Shown: positions 40,388-48,604 of the stretch, piece after piece
Position numbering within the stretch: the first letter of the stretch is position 1
How the letters are laid out: each line of letters begins with the position of its first letter
NCBI RefSeq assembly: GCF_022698145.1
Contig: NZ_JALDAX010000005.1
Coordinates: 372,001-436,000 of the forward strand
DNA length: 64,000 nt
Reading direction: 5' to 3'
Source of the DNA: Streptomyces spinosisporus
Lineage (GTDB): Bacteria; Actinomycetota; Actinomycetes; Streptomycetales; Streptomycetaceae
Position numbers and translations under genes: made by a program
The notes under the pieces: model-generated
Seen by the model: the letters and a program-made list of their open reading frames with translations, nothing else
Told to the model about the DNA's origin: nothing
Database searches by the model: none

Positions 40388-40464
40388 TGGTCACCGTGCG
40401 TATCGTTGTACTGCGCGGCTGCACCTGTCCGTGGTGCGGCCGGGGAGGAGCGCCACGATGTCCG
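40388..40464 (+). repeat. Leader repeat, copy B, before the second Uma2 gene
   Basis: Nearly identical to 37942-38016. The similarity starts at GGTCACCGTGCG and runs through the ribosome binding site into the first codons. Upstream of it the two loci are unrelated, so the duplication unit begins here. Confidence 0.85.
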
Positions 40465-41045
40465 TCCTTGACGACAGGATCGAGATGGCCGAGGAGTGCG
40501 ACGAACTGACGCTGGACGTCCTGTTCGAGTGGCTCGAGAAATTGCCTATCCCCGAGGGTACGAAGATCGAGATCGTCGGGGGGAACATCTTCATGTCACC
40601 GCAGCGCCAGAGCCACTGGGAGATCATCGTCGCCTTCGTCGAGCAGTTGCTCGGCAAGTACTCCCGCAAGCGCCTGGCATCGGACGTGCGGATCGACTTC
40701 CCCGGGCATCTGAACGGCTTCGCCTGCGACCTCGCGGCGATGGCCGAGCGATCGGTCAAGGACGGCAAGGGCCGCTGGCACTATCAGGACATCGAATTCG
40801 TGGCCGAGGTCATCTCCAAGGACACGGCGGGCAACGACTACGGCCCGAAGAAGGACGTCTACGCCACGGCCGGTGTACCGGTCTACTTGATCGTGGACCC
40901 GTACACCGGCGAGTGGCACCTGCACACCCTCCCGAAGGACGGCAAGTACCACAGCGAGGTCTCCTTCCCCTTCGGCGAGGACATCGACCTGACCGGCACC
41001 CCGGTCGGCCTCGTCCTCAGCACCGACGACTTCCCCCGCGACTGA
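40458..41045 (+). CDS. Uma2-family (DUF820) PD-(D/E)XK nuclease-fold protein, paralogue 2
   Basis: A 195-residue protein, the same length as paralogue 1. DVRIDFPGHLNGFACDLAAM and EVISKDTAGNDYGPKKDVYA match the core, but the Pro-Asp of the first motif (CPDVA) is CDLA here, shifting the acidic residue. The last residues (DDIDLTGT / DFPRD pattern) are shared by both copies. The proteins have diverged much more than their leaders. It converges with the MFS exporter gene. Confidence 0.88.
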   Translation: MSVLDDRIEMAEECDELTLDVLFEWLEKLPIPEGTKIEIVGGNIFMSPQRQSHWEIIVAFVEQLLGKYSRKRLASDVRIDFPGHLNGFACDLAAMAERSVKDGKGRWHYQDIEFVAEVISKDTAGNDYGPKKDVYATAGVPVYLIVDPYTGEWHLHTLPKDGKYHSEVSFPFGEDIDLTGTPVGLVLSTDDFPRD

Positions 41046-41061
41046 CCCCCGACCGGCCCCC

Positions 41062-42420
41062 CTACGCGGCCGGTGCCAGCTGCTCCTGGGCCTCGCGGGG
41101 GACGAAGCGGACGTGCGGGTGGCCGCGGTGCCAGCCGATCGACAGGCGCAGGTTGCCGATGCGGGCCAGGACCAGGCCGACGACGACCGCGGCGGCAGTG
41201 GCGATCGCGCCGCCGACGGCCAGGCCCGCGCGGACGCCGTAGGCGTCCGTGACCCATCCGGCGATCGGCGCACCGATCGGCGTACCGCCCATGAACACCA
41301 TCATGTAGAGGGACAGCACGCGCCCGCGCATGACCGGGTCGGTGCTCATCTGGACGCTGGTGTTGGCGGTGACGTTGACCGTCATGCCGAACATGCCGAT
41401 CGGGGCCATGATCAGGGCGAACAGCCACAGCGACGGCGCCACGGCCGCAACCAGCTCGAGGCCGCCGAAGGCCACCGCGGCCGCGATCATCACCCGCATC
41501 CGGGCCGTGCCGCGGCGGGCCGCGAGCAGCGCGCCCGCCAGCGAGCCGACCGCCATCAGCGTGTTGAAGAGGCTGTAGGCGCCGGCGCCGGCGTGGAAGA
41601 CGTCGTCGGCGAAGGCGGAGAGATAGACGGGGAAGTTGAAGCCGAAGGTCCCGATGAAGCCGACCAGCACGATGGTCCAGGTCAGGTCGGGGCGCCCGGC
41701 GACATACCGCAGACCCTCGCGCAGCTGGCCCTTGCCGCGCGGGCTGCGCTCGACGACATGCAGTTCACGTGCGCGCATCAGCAGCAGTCCGCCGATGGTC
41801 GCGACGAAGGACAGTCCGTTGAAGAGGAACGCCCAGCCCGTGCCCACACCGGTGATCATCAGGCCCGCGACGGCGGGGCCGATGAGCCGTGCGGACTGGA
41901 AGTTCGCGGAGTTCAGGCTCACCGCGTTCTGCAGCTGGGCGGGGCCGACCATCTCGGAGACGAAGGACTGCCGGGCCGGGTTGTCCACGACCGTGGCGAG
42001 GCCGACGGCGAAGGCGGCGAGGTAGACGTGCCAGACCTGGACGTGTCCGGAGAGCGTCAGCACGGCGAGCGCGACGCCGGTCAGGGCCATCGCGGTCTGG
42101 GTGAACAGCAGCGCGCGGCGCTTGGGCAGCCGGTCGACGAGGACACCGCCGTAGAGACCGAAGAGCAGCATCGGCAGGAACTGCAGGGCCGTCGTGAAGC
42201 CGACGGCGGTGGCGGAGCCGGTGAGGCTGAGCACCAGCCAGTCCTGGGCGATGCGCTGCATCCAGGTGCCGATGTTGGAGACGACCTGGCCGACGAAGAA
42301 GAGGCGGTAGTTCCGGATCCTCAGCGAGGAGAACATCGAGGACTTGCGGGGAACGGCGGGGATGTCAGGGGTAGTAGGTGACGGTGCGGGGGCGGAGTCT
42401 GCTCCGGGTCCCGTACTCAA
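41062..42420 (-). CDS. MFS exporter, MFS_3 type
   Basis: A 452-residue transporter with 12 predicted membrane helices. FFVGQVVSNIGTWMQRIAQDW opens helix 1 and GVLVDRLPKRRALL is the family loop 2-3 motif. This subfamily often exports antibiotics. The start is TTG 42420, preceded by GAGGAGG about 9 nt away. The MarR gene ends 26 nt upstream on the same strand, so MarR and MFS form an operon in which MarR probably controls efflux. Confidence 0.9.
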   Translation of the reverse strand: MSTGPGADSAPAPSPTTPDIPAVPRKSSMFSSLRIRNYRLFFVGQVVSNIGTWMQRIAQDWLVLSLTGSATAVGFTTALQFLPMLLFGLYGGVLVDRLPKRRALLFTQTAMALTGVALAVLTLSGHVQVWHVYLAAFAVGLATVVDNPARQSFVSEMVGPAQLQNAVSLNSANFQSARLIGPAVAGLMITGVGTGWAFLFNGLSFVATIGGLLLMRARELHVVERSPRGKGQLREGLRYVAGRPDLTWTIVLVGFIGTFGFNFPVYLSAFADDVFHAGAGAYSLFNTLMAVGSLAGALLAARRGTARMRVMIAAAVAFGGLELVAAVAPSLWLFALIMAPIGMFGMTVNVTANTSVQMSTDPVMRGRVLSLYMMVFMGGTPIGAPIAGWVTDAYGVRAGLAVGGAIATAAAVVVGLVLARIGNLRLSIGWHRGHPHVRFVPREAQEQLAPAA

Positions 42421-42445
42421 AAGGGTTCGCCTCCTCGGTGTGGTT

Positions 42446-42883
42446 CTACAGGTGTGCGAGCTTCTCCAGGACGGGGGCGGCGGCGCGCAGTTTCGCCCAC
42501 TCGTCCTCGTCCAGTCCCTCGACCAGACTCGCCAGGAAGGCGTTCCGCTTGGTGCGGCTCTCCTCGAGCATGGCCTCGGCCTGCTCGGTCTGGGTGACCA
42601 CCTTCTGGCGCCGGTCTTCGGGGTGCGGCTCCAGCCGGACCAGTCCCTTCGCCTCCAGCAGCGCGACGATGCGGGTCATCGACGGGGGCTGCACATGCTC
42701 CTTGCGGGCGAGTTCGCCCGGCGTGGCCGTGCCGAAGCGGGCCAGGGTGCCCAGCACCGACATCTCGGTGGGGCTCAGCGACTCGTCGACCCGCTGGTGC
42801 TTGAGCCGGCGGGACAGCCGCATCACGGCGGAGCGGAGGGCGTTCACGGCGGCAGCATCGTCGCCATGGGTGAGGTCCGACAT
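42446..42883 (-). CDS. MarR-family transcriptional regulator
   Basis: A 145-residue winged-helix regulator. LSPTEMSVLGTLARFG and ARKEHVQPPSMTRIVALLE form the DNA-reading region, with the wing at EPHPEDRRQKVV. ATG 42883 follows TACTCT by 6 nt with no SD, so it looks leaderless. A perfect palindrome overlaps that -10 region, implying autoregulation. It lies upstream of, and in line with, the MFS exporter. Confidence 0.92.
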   Translation of the reverse strand: MSDLTHGDDAAAVNALRSAVMRLSRRLKHQRVDESLSPTEMSVLGTLARFGTATPGELARKEHVQPPSMTRIVALLEAKGLVRLEPHPEDRRQKVVTQTEQAEAMLEESRTKRNAFLASLVEGLDEDEWAKLRAAAPVLEKLAHL

Positions 42884-42889
42884 GTACTT

Positions 42890-42907
42890 AGAGTAACTCA
42901 TTACTCT
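42890..42907. promoter_or_regulatory. MarR operator overlapping its own promoter
   Basis: AGAGTAA and TTACTCT flank CTCA, a perfect 7-bp inverted repeat in an otherwise GC-rich region. Read toward the MarR gene, TTGTTT, 16 bp and TACTCT form a promoter inside and next to the palindrome. MarR binding would block transcription of marR and the MFS gene. Confidence 0.75.
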
Positions 42908-43035
42908 CTCTAAACAAGCTGGCGGGCGCGTGGATTCCCGTGACTCCGGCCACTGAAACCGCAGCTTCACCCGTACGAGTGAGTGATGTGCGGAAAGTGA
43001 ACGGCAAACGGAGCCCGCCAGCGACCCTCGTGTGC

Positions 43036-43218
43036 ATGGGGACCAGCGTGCTGAGCCTGCGGATAGATGGGGAGCTGCTCGACCGGCTCCGGGACCACGC
43101 CGCGAAAAGGGGAATGAGCGTCCAGGACTATGTGATCCGGACGCTCATTCGAGACGACTTCGACGAGCGGTTCCAGTCCGCCGTCGAGGAGACGGAGAGG
43201 TTCTACGGGGTCACGTGA
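43036..43218 (+). CDS. Ribbon-helix-helix (CopG-like) small protein
   Basis: A 60-residue protein. SVLSLRIDGELLDRLRDHAA is the RHH strand and first helix, and SVQDYVIRTLIRDDF the second helix, as in CopG/Arc DNA-binding proteins and some antitoxins. A longer frame begins at 42940, but ATG 43036 matches the domain edge. No toxin gene follows on this strand. It may be a stand-alone regulator or an orphan antitoxin. Confidence 0.7.
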   Translation: MGTSVLSLRIDGELLDRLRDHAAKRGMSVQDYVIRTLIRDDFDERFQSAVEETERFYGVT

Positions 43219-43245
43219 GCACGAGTCTCACGCGAGCGGCCCGGC

Positions 43246-44697
43246 TCACGTCAGACCCAGGGCCGGCATCAGGTAGTAGAAGGCGAAGACCGCCGAGACG
43301 ACGTACATCGCCACCGGGATCTCCTTGGCGCGCCCGGCCGCGAGCCGCAGCACGACGAAGGTGATGAAGCCCATGCCGATGCCGTTGGTGATCGAGTAGG
43401 TGAACGGCATCATCACCATCGTCACGAAGGCCGGGATGGCGATCGTGAAGTCGGCCCAGTCGATCTCCTTGACCGAACCGGCCAGGATCAGGAAGCCCAC
43501 CGCGAGCAGGGCCGGGGTGGCCGCCTGGGACGGGACCATCGTGGCGATCGGCGTCAGGAACAGCGCTACGGCGAACAGCGCGCCGGTGACGACGTTCGCG
43601 AAGCCGGTGCGCGCACCCTCGCCGACGCCGGCCGTGGACTCCACGAAGCAGGTGGTGGCCGAGGAGGAGCTGGCGCCGCCCGCGGCGACCGCGATGCCGT
43701 CCACGAACAGGACCTTGTTGATGCCGGGCATCTGACCCTGCGCGTCGGTCAGCCGGGCCTCGTCGCTGACGCCCATGATCGTGCCCATCGCGTCGAAGAA
43801 GCACGACAGCAGCACGGTGAAGACGAACAGGATGCCGGTGAGCACGCCGACGTGGGAGAAGCCGCCGAAGAGGCTGACGTTCCCGATCAGGCCGAAGTCC
43901 GGGTTGGCGACGGGGTTGCCGGGCCACTTGGGCGTCGTCAGGCCCCAGGAGGGGACCTTCGCGACGGCGTCGATGATCACCGCGAGGACCGTCATCGCGA
44001 CGATCGAGATCAGGATCGCGCCGGGGACCTTGCGGACGATCAGCGCGAGGGTGAGCAGGGCGCCCAGGATGAAGACCAGGACCGGCCAGCCGTTGAGATG
44101 GCCGTCGCCGCCCAGCTGCAGCGGCACGGTGGTCTGGGCGACGTCCGGGATACGGGAGACGAAGCCGGAGTCGACCAGGCCGATCAGCATGATGAACAGG
44201 CCGATGCCGATGGAGATCGCCTTGCGCAGGCCGTAGGGCACGGCGTTCATCACGCGCTCGCGCAGTCCGGTGGCGACCAGCAGCATCACGACGAGGCCGG
44301 CCAGGACGACCATGCCCATCGCGTCCGGCCAGGACATCCGGGGCGCGAGCTGCAGCGCGACGACCGAGTTCACCCCGAGGCCGGCGGCGAGCGCGATCGG
44401 GACGTTGCCGACGACGCCCATGAGCAGCGTGGTGAAGGCGGCCGTCACCGCGGTCGCGGTCACCAGCTGGCCGTTGTCCAGATGATGCCCGTACATGTCC
44501 TTCGCGCTGCCCAGGATGATCGGGTTCAGCACGATGATGTAGGCCATCGCGAAGAAGGTGGCGAAACCGCCGCGGACCTCGCGGGACAGGGTGCTGCCCC
44601 GCTCGGAGATCTTGAAGTAGCGGTCGAGTACGCCGTGTGCGGGCGCCTGCCCCGGCTGTCCGGGAGCGGGGACCTTGGCGGGAGCCGAGGTGGGCAT
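43246..44697 (-). CDS. NCS2-family purine permease, AzgA-like
   Basis: A 483-residue membrane protein with about 13-14 helices. GGFATFFAMAYIIVLNP near the start, GLGVNSVVALQL, and SSSSATTCFVESTAGVGEGARTG are AzgA-family signatures (hypoxanthine/adenine/guanine uptake with protons). ATG 44697 begins the protein. The 129-bp upstream spacer is AT-richer, with TAATCT as a possible -10, and carries the leaderless promoter of the divergent DUF2530 gene. Confidence 0.9.
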   Translation of the reverse strand: MPTSAPAKVPAPGQPGQAPAHGVLDRYFKISERGSTLSREVRGGFATFFAMAYIIVLNPIILGSAKDMYGHHLDNGQLVTATAVTAAFTTLLMGVVGNVPIALAAGLGVNSVVALQLAPRMSWPDAMGMVVLAGLVVMLLVATGLRERVMNAVPYGLRKAISIGIGLFIMLIGLVDSGFVSRIPDVAQTTVPLQLGGDGHLNGWPVLVFILGALLTLALIVRKVPGAILISIVAMTVLAVIIDAVAKVPSWGLTTPKWPGNPVANPDFGLIGNVSLFGGFSHVGVLTGILFVFTVLLSCFFDAMGTIMGVSDEARLTDAQGQMPGINKVLFVDGIAVAAGGASSSSATTCFVESTAGVGEGARTGFANVVTGALFAVALFLTPIATMVPSQAATPALLAVGFLILAGSVKEIDWADFTIAIPAFVTMVMMPFTYSITNGIGMGFITFVVLRLAAGRAKEIPVAMYVVSAVFAFYYLMPALGLT

Positions 44698-44826
44698 TGG
44701 TTGTTCCTACGAAGAGATTCAGACAGATTATGACAGGGTCAGACGCAAACGGTTTCAGTATGAACATATGAGTCTCGCCGACGCTATCTCCGCGCGTAGA
44801 CCTGATCACCTCGTAAGCTGTCCCCC

Positions 44827-45093
44827 ATGGCGAAGTGGACACCGAAGCACGAGGCACCGGAGCCCCTGGAGGGCCCCGTCGTCGCCACCATCACCGGCGG
44901 CACGATCGTCTGGTTCGTCCTCTTCCTGGTGCAGCTGCCGTTCTACGGCTGGTTCGACGACCACGGGCACACCTGGTGGCTGTGGACGTGTCTGACCGGC
45001 GGCGTCCTCGGGCTGTACGGCGTCTGGTTCGTCAGGAAGCGGGACGCGGCGATCAAGCGGGACGCGGCACTGCGGGCGGGGCCGGCCAAGTAG
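44827..45093 (+). CDS. DUF2530 small membrane protein
   Basis: An 88-residue protein with two transmembrane helices (about 20-42 and 50-67) and a basic tail (VRKRDAAIKRDAALRAG), matching DUF2530. TAAGCT ends 7 nt before ATG 44827 and no SD is present, so it is leaderless. Function unknown. It lies 95 nt before the P-type ATPase. Confidence 0.85.
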   Translation: MAKWTPKHEAPEPLEGPVVATITGGTIVWFVLFLVQLPFYGWFDDHGHTWWLWTCLTGGVLGLYGVWFVRKRDAAIKRDAALRAGPAK

Positions 45094-45188
45094 GCCGTAC
45101 TACCACCGCACGACGCGGCTCCTCCGCAGGTCGGATCTTCCGGGCACTCGGCGGGTGAAGCCGCAAATCCGCACGTACCGTCGAATGC

Positions 45189-47582
45189 ATGACGCACATC
45201 GACGCGGGCGCCGAGCTCGACCCTGTGCACCCCGTGCCCGTCCCGGTCTCCGCGCGCGGACTGACCGCCGCCGAGGTCGCCGAACGGGTCGCGCGCGGCC
45301 AGGTCAACGACGTCCCGGTGCGCAGCAGCCGGTCGATGGGCGAGATCGTCCGGGCGAACGTCTTCACCCGGTTCAACGCGATCATCGGCCTGCTGTGGCT
45401 GATCATGCTGTTCGTCGCGCCGTTCCAGGACAGCCTCTTCGGCTATGTGATCCTCGCCAACACCGGCATCGGCATCATCCAGGAGTGGCGGGCGAAGAAG
45501 ACCCTGGACTCCCTCGCCGTGATCGGGGAGGCGCGGCCCACGGTGCGGCGCGAGGGGGTGGCCGCCGAGGTCAGCACCTCACAGATCGTGCTGGACGACC
45601 TGATCGAGATCGGGCCCGGCGACAAGGCTGTCGTCGACGGCGTGTGCGTCGAGACCGACGGCCTGGAGATCGACGAGTCGCTGCTCACCGGCGAGGCCGA
45701 CCCGGTGGTCAAACGGCCCGGGGACCCGATCATGTCGGGCAGTTTCGTCGTCGCGGGCGGCGGCGCCTTCAAGGCCACCAAGGTGGGCCGCGAGGCCTAC
45801 GCCGCCCAACTGGCCGAGGAGGCCTCCCGCTTCACCCTCGTCCACTCCGAGCTGCGCACCGGCATCTCGACCATCCTCAAGTACGTGACCTGGATGATGG
45901 TCCCGACCGCGATCGGCCTGGTCATCAGCCAACTGGTCGTCAAGGAGCACGGGTTCAAGGACTCGGTCGCACGCACGGTGGGCGGGATCGTGCCGATGGT
46001 CCCCGAGGGGCTGGTGCTGCTGACGTCGGTCGCCTTCGCGATAGGCGTGATCCGGCTCGGCCGCAAACAGTGCCTCGTGCAGGAACTCCCCGCGATCGAG
46101 GGCCTCGCCCGCGTCGACACCGTCTGCCTCGACAAGACCGGCACCCTCACCGAGGGCGGCATGGACGTCACCGAGCTCAGGCCGCTGCAGGGCGCCGACG
46201 AGTCGTACGTCCGCAAGGTCCTCGGCGCCCTCGGCGAGTCCGACCCGCGGCCCAACGCCTCCCTCCAGGCGATCATCGACGCCTACCCGGACGTCGAGGA
46301 CTGGCGCTGCACCGAGTCCCTGCCCTTCTCCTCGGCGCGCAAGTACAGCGGCGCCACCCTCAGCGAGGGCGACGGCGAGTCGGGCACCTGGCTGCTGGGG
46401 GCGCCCGACGTGCTGCTGGCCGAGGACGACCCGGCCGTCGCGGAGACCGCGCGCCTGAACGAACAGGGCCTGCGGGTGCTGTTGCTCGCCCGCGCCGCGC
46501 GTGACCTCGACGATCCCGAGCCCGCGGTGGGCGCCCGGCCCACGGCCCTCGTCGTCCTCGAACAGCGGCTGCGGCCCGACGCCGCCGACACCCTGCGCTA
46601 CTTCGCCGAGCAGGACGTCAGCGCCAAGGTCATCTCCGGCGACAACGCGGTGTCCGTGGGCGCGGTGGCCGCGAAGCTGGGCCTGACCGGCACGACCGTC
46701 GACGCCCGGCGGCTGCCCGCGGAGCCGGACCCGATGGCGCGGGCGCTGGAGGAGGGCACGGTGTTCGGGCGGGTGACCCCGCAGCAGAAGCGGGACATGG
46801 TGGGCGCGCTGCAGTCCCGCGGACACACGGTCGCGATGACCGGCGACGGCGTCAACGACGTCCTCGCCCTCAAGGACGCGGACATCGGCGTGTCCATGGG
46901 CTCGGGCTCGGAGGCCACCCGGGCCGTCGCGCAGATCGTGCTGCTCAACAACAGCTTCGCGACCCTGCCGTCGGTGGTCGCGGAGGGCCGGCGGGTCATC
47001 GGCAACATCACCCGGGTCGCCACCCTGTTCCTGGTGAAGACGGTCTACTCGGTGCTGCTTGCGCTGCTGGTGGTGTGCTGGCAGGTGGAGTACCCCTTCC
47101 TGCCCCGCCACCTGACGCTGCTGTCCACGCTGACGATCGGCGTCCCGGCCTTCTTCCTCGCCCTGGCCCCCAACAAGGAACGGGCCAGGCCCCACTTCGT
47201 ACGGCGGGTCATGCGGTACGCGATCCCGGGCGGACTGGTGGCCGGTACGGCGACCTTCGTGACGTATCTGATCGCCCGCCACCACTACAGCGGACCGGAT
47301 CAGCTGGACGCGGAGACCAGCGCGGCGACCCTGACGCTCTTCCTGATCTCGATGTGGGTCCTCGCGATCGTCGCCCGCCCCTACACCTGGTGGCGGCTCG
47401 CCCTCGTCGCCGCGATGGGCGTGGCGTTCCTGTTCGTGCTGGCCGTGCCGTGGCTCCAGCACTTCTTCGCGCTGAAGCTGGTCGGCGTCACGATGCCCTG
47501 GCTCGCGGTCGGCATCGCGGCGGTGGCGGCGGCCGCCCTGGAACTGCTGTGGAGACTGGTCGACCGCCGCGTTCCCGCGTGA
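45189..47582 (+). CDS. Cation-translocating P-type ATPase, CtpE-like
   Basis: A 797-residue P-type ATPase. The actuator motif is LLTGEADPV, the M4 motif MVPEGLVLLTSVAFA, the phosphorylated Asp lies in CLDKTGTLTEGG (about 319), and the hinge is MTGDGVNDVLALKDADIG. The M4 PEGL and overall size match mycobacterial CtpE, reported as a calcium uptake ATPase; cation choice here is inferred. TACCGT ends 7 nt before ATG 45189, so it is leaderless. It converges with the secreted-protein gene. Confidence 0.9.
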   Translation: MTHIDAGAELDPVHPVPVPVSARGLTAAEVAERVARGQVNDVPVRSSRSMGEIVRANVFTRFNAIIGLLWLIMLFVAPFQDSLFGYVILANTGIGIIQEWRAKKTLDSLAVIGEARPTVRREGVAAEVSTSQIVLDDLIEIGPGDKAVVDGVCVETDGLEIDESLLTGEADPVVKRPGDPIMSGSFVVAGGGAFKATKVGREAYAAQLAEEASRFTLVHSELRTGISTILKYVTWMMVPTAIGLVISQLVVKEHGFKDSVARTVGGIVPMVPEGLVLLTSVAFAIGVIRLGRKQCLVQELPAIEGLARVDTVCLDKTGTLTEGGMDVTELRPLQGADESYVRKVLGALGESDPRPNASLQAIIDAYPDVEDWRCTESLPFSSARKYSGATLSEGDGESGTWLLGAPDVLLAEDDPAVAETARLNEQGLRVLLLARAARDLDDPEPAVGARPTALVVLEQRLRPDAADTLRYFAEQDVSAKVISGDNAVSVGAVAAKLGLTGTTVDARRLPAEPDPMARALEEGTVFGRVTPQQKRDMVGALQSRGHTVAMTGDGVNDVLALKDADIGVSMGSGSEATRAVAQIVLLNNSFATLPSVVAEGRRVIGNITRVATLFLVKTVYSVLLALLVVCWQVEYPFLPRHLTLLSTLTIGVPAFFLALAPNKERARPHFVRRVMRYAIPGGLVAGTATFVTYLIARHHYSGPDQLDAETSAATLTLFLISMWVLAIVARPYTWWRLALVAAMGVAFLFVLAVPWLQHFFALKLVGVTMPWLAVGIAAVAAAALELLWRLVDRRVPA

Positions 47583-47583
47583 G

Positions 47584-47595
47584 CCCCCTAGGGGG
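47584..47595. terminator. Short palindrome CCCCCTAGGGGG between convergent genes
   Basis: A perfect 12-bp palindrome fills almost the whole 21-bp spacer between the ATPase stop and the end of the minus-strand secreted-protein gene. It may form a cruciform or serve as a weak bidirectional terminator, though it leaves no loop. Confidence 0.4.
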
Positions 47596-47603
47596 TGCGG
47601 GAC

Positions 47604-48479
47604 TTACTGGACGTCGACGTAGTCGCCCGCTGCGCTCACGGCCGGGGTGGTGGACGTGCCCGCGAAGCTGTAGCGGAAGTAGCCGTCGACCGTCGCCGTG
47701 GTCGTGGTCTTCAGGGTGCCGGTCGAGCTGGTCTTGATGGTCTTCAGCGTGGTGTAGGTGCTGGAGCTCTTCTTGCGGAACTGCAGCTTCACCGACTGGG
47801 TGGCGTAACCGTGGTACTCGTTGTCCTCCCAGTTGGCCCGGGAGAGCTTGCCGGTGACCGTGACGGTCTTGCCCTTCTTCACCGGCTCCGGCGAGGCGTT
47901 GACCGTCAGCTTCGAGTAGCGCTGGAGGAGGGTCGAGCCGAGGCCGCCCTGCAGCGAGAAGTCGTCGGAGCTGTACTGCAGCGCGATCGCGCCCGCCGAC
48001 CACTTGCCCGCGTCGGAGTTGATCAGATCGCCCGCGGCCGGGTAGATGTCGATCTTGCCGGTGCACTTGGCGGTGGTGGTCGAGGTGACCGTGCAGCTCG
48101 CCGGGGCCTCGCCGCCCAGCAGCACCTCCGGGCTGTCGATCGAGCCCTTGTAGATGACCGGTCCGCTGTCGAAGTCGTCCGACGTGACGTCGTAGTTCGC
48201 ACCGTGGGTCAGGGTGTAGGTGACCGTGGTGCTGACGTGGTTGGTGGTGCCCACCTTGACCGCCGAGGCGATCTTGAGGTTGGAGAAGGTGACGCCGAGG
48301 TCCGCGGCGGCGTCGGCGTCGGCGGTGCGGAACGCGGTGCTGCCGGTGTGCCCGGCGAGGACCTTCGCGGCCTCGGCCCGGAACGACGGCGCGGCATCGG
48401 CGGCCTGCGCGGCCGGCACGGCCAGGGCGGAGAGGGCCAGGGCGCCGGAGACGGCGGCCACAGTGGCACGAATGCGCAT
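47604..48479 (-). CDS. Secreted beta-rich protein of unknown function
   Basis: A 291-residue protein with a signal peptide (ATVAAVSGALALSALAVPAA, cleavage after AQA at about residue 26). The mature region is rich in Thr, Ser and beta strands. KLTVNASPEPVKKGKTVTVT starts a final Ig-like domain ending in YRYSFAGTSTT. ATG 48479 has GAGGAA 5 nt upstream. No enzyme motif is seen. A 13-bp hairpin lies just upstream. Confidence 0.8.
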   Translation of the reverse strand: MRIRATVAAVSGALALSALAVPAAQAADAAPSFRAEAAKVLAGHTGSTAFRTADADAAADLGVTFSNLKIASAVKVGTTNHVSTTVTYTLTHGANYDVTSDDFDSGPVIYKGSIDSPEVLLGGEAPASCTVTSTTTAKCTGKIDIYPAAGDLINSDAGKWSAGAIALQYSSDDFSLQGGLGSTLLQRYSKLTVNASPEPVKKGKTVTVTGKLSRANWEDNEYHGYATQSVKLQFRKKSSSTYTTLKTIKTSSTGTLKTTTTATVDGYFRYSFAGTSTTPAVSAAGDYVDVQ

Positions 48480-48501
48480 GTGCTTCCTCAAGTGGAGAAA
48501 G

Positions 48502-48531
48502 TGATCAGTGAGCCTCTTGGCTCACTGATCA
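48502..48531. terminator. Perfect 13-bp stem-loop
   Basis: TGATCAGTGAGCC and GGCTCACTGATCA pair perfectly around TCTT. On the minus strand it lies 74 nt after the stop of the large ATPase gene and 23 nt before the start of the secreted-protein gene. It may end the first transcript or form a 5' UTR structure for the second. It is the most symmetrical stem in this area. Confidence 0.65.
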
Positions 48532-48604
48532 GATGCGCGTCAAAGGCGATTGGTTGTACGACTGGTGAAATATTTGTGCGGAACTTGAAACCGCCGGGGG
48601 CACC

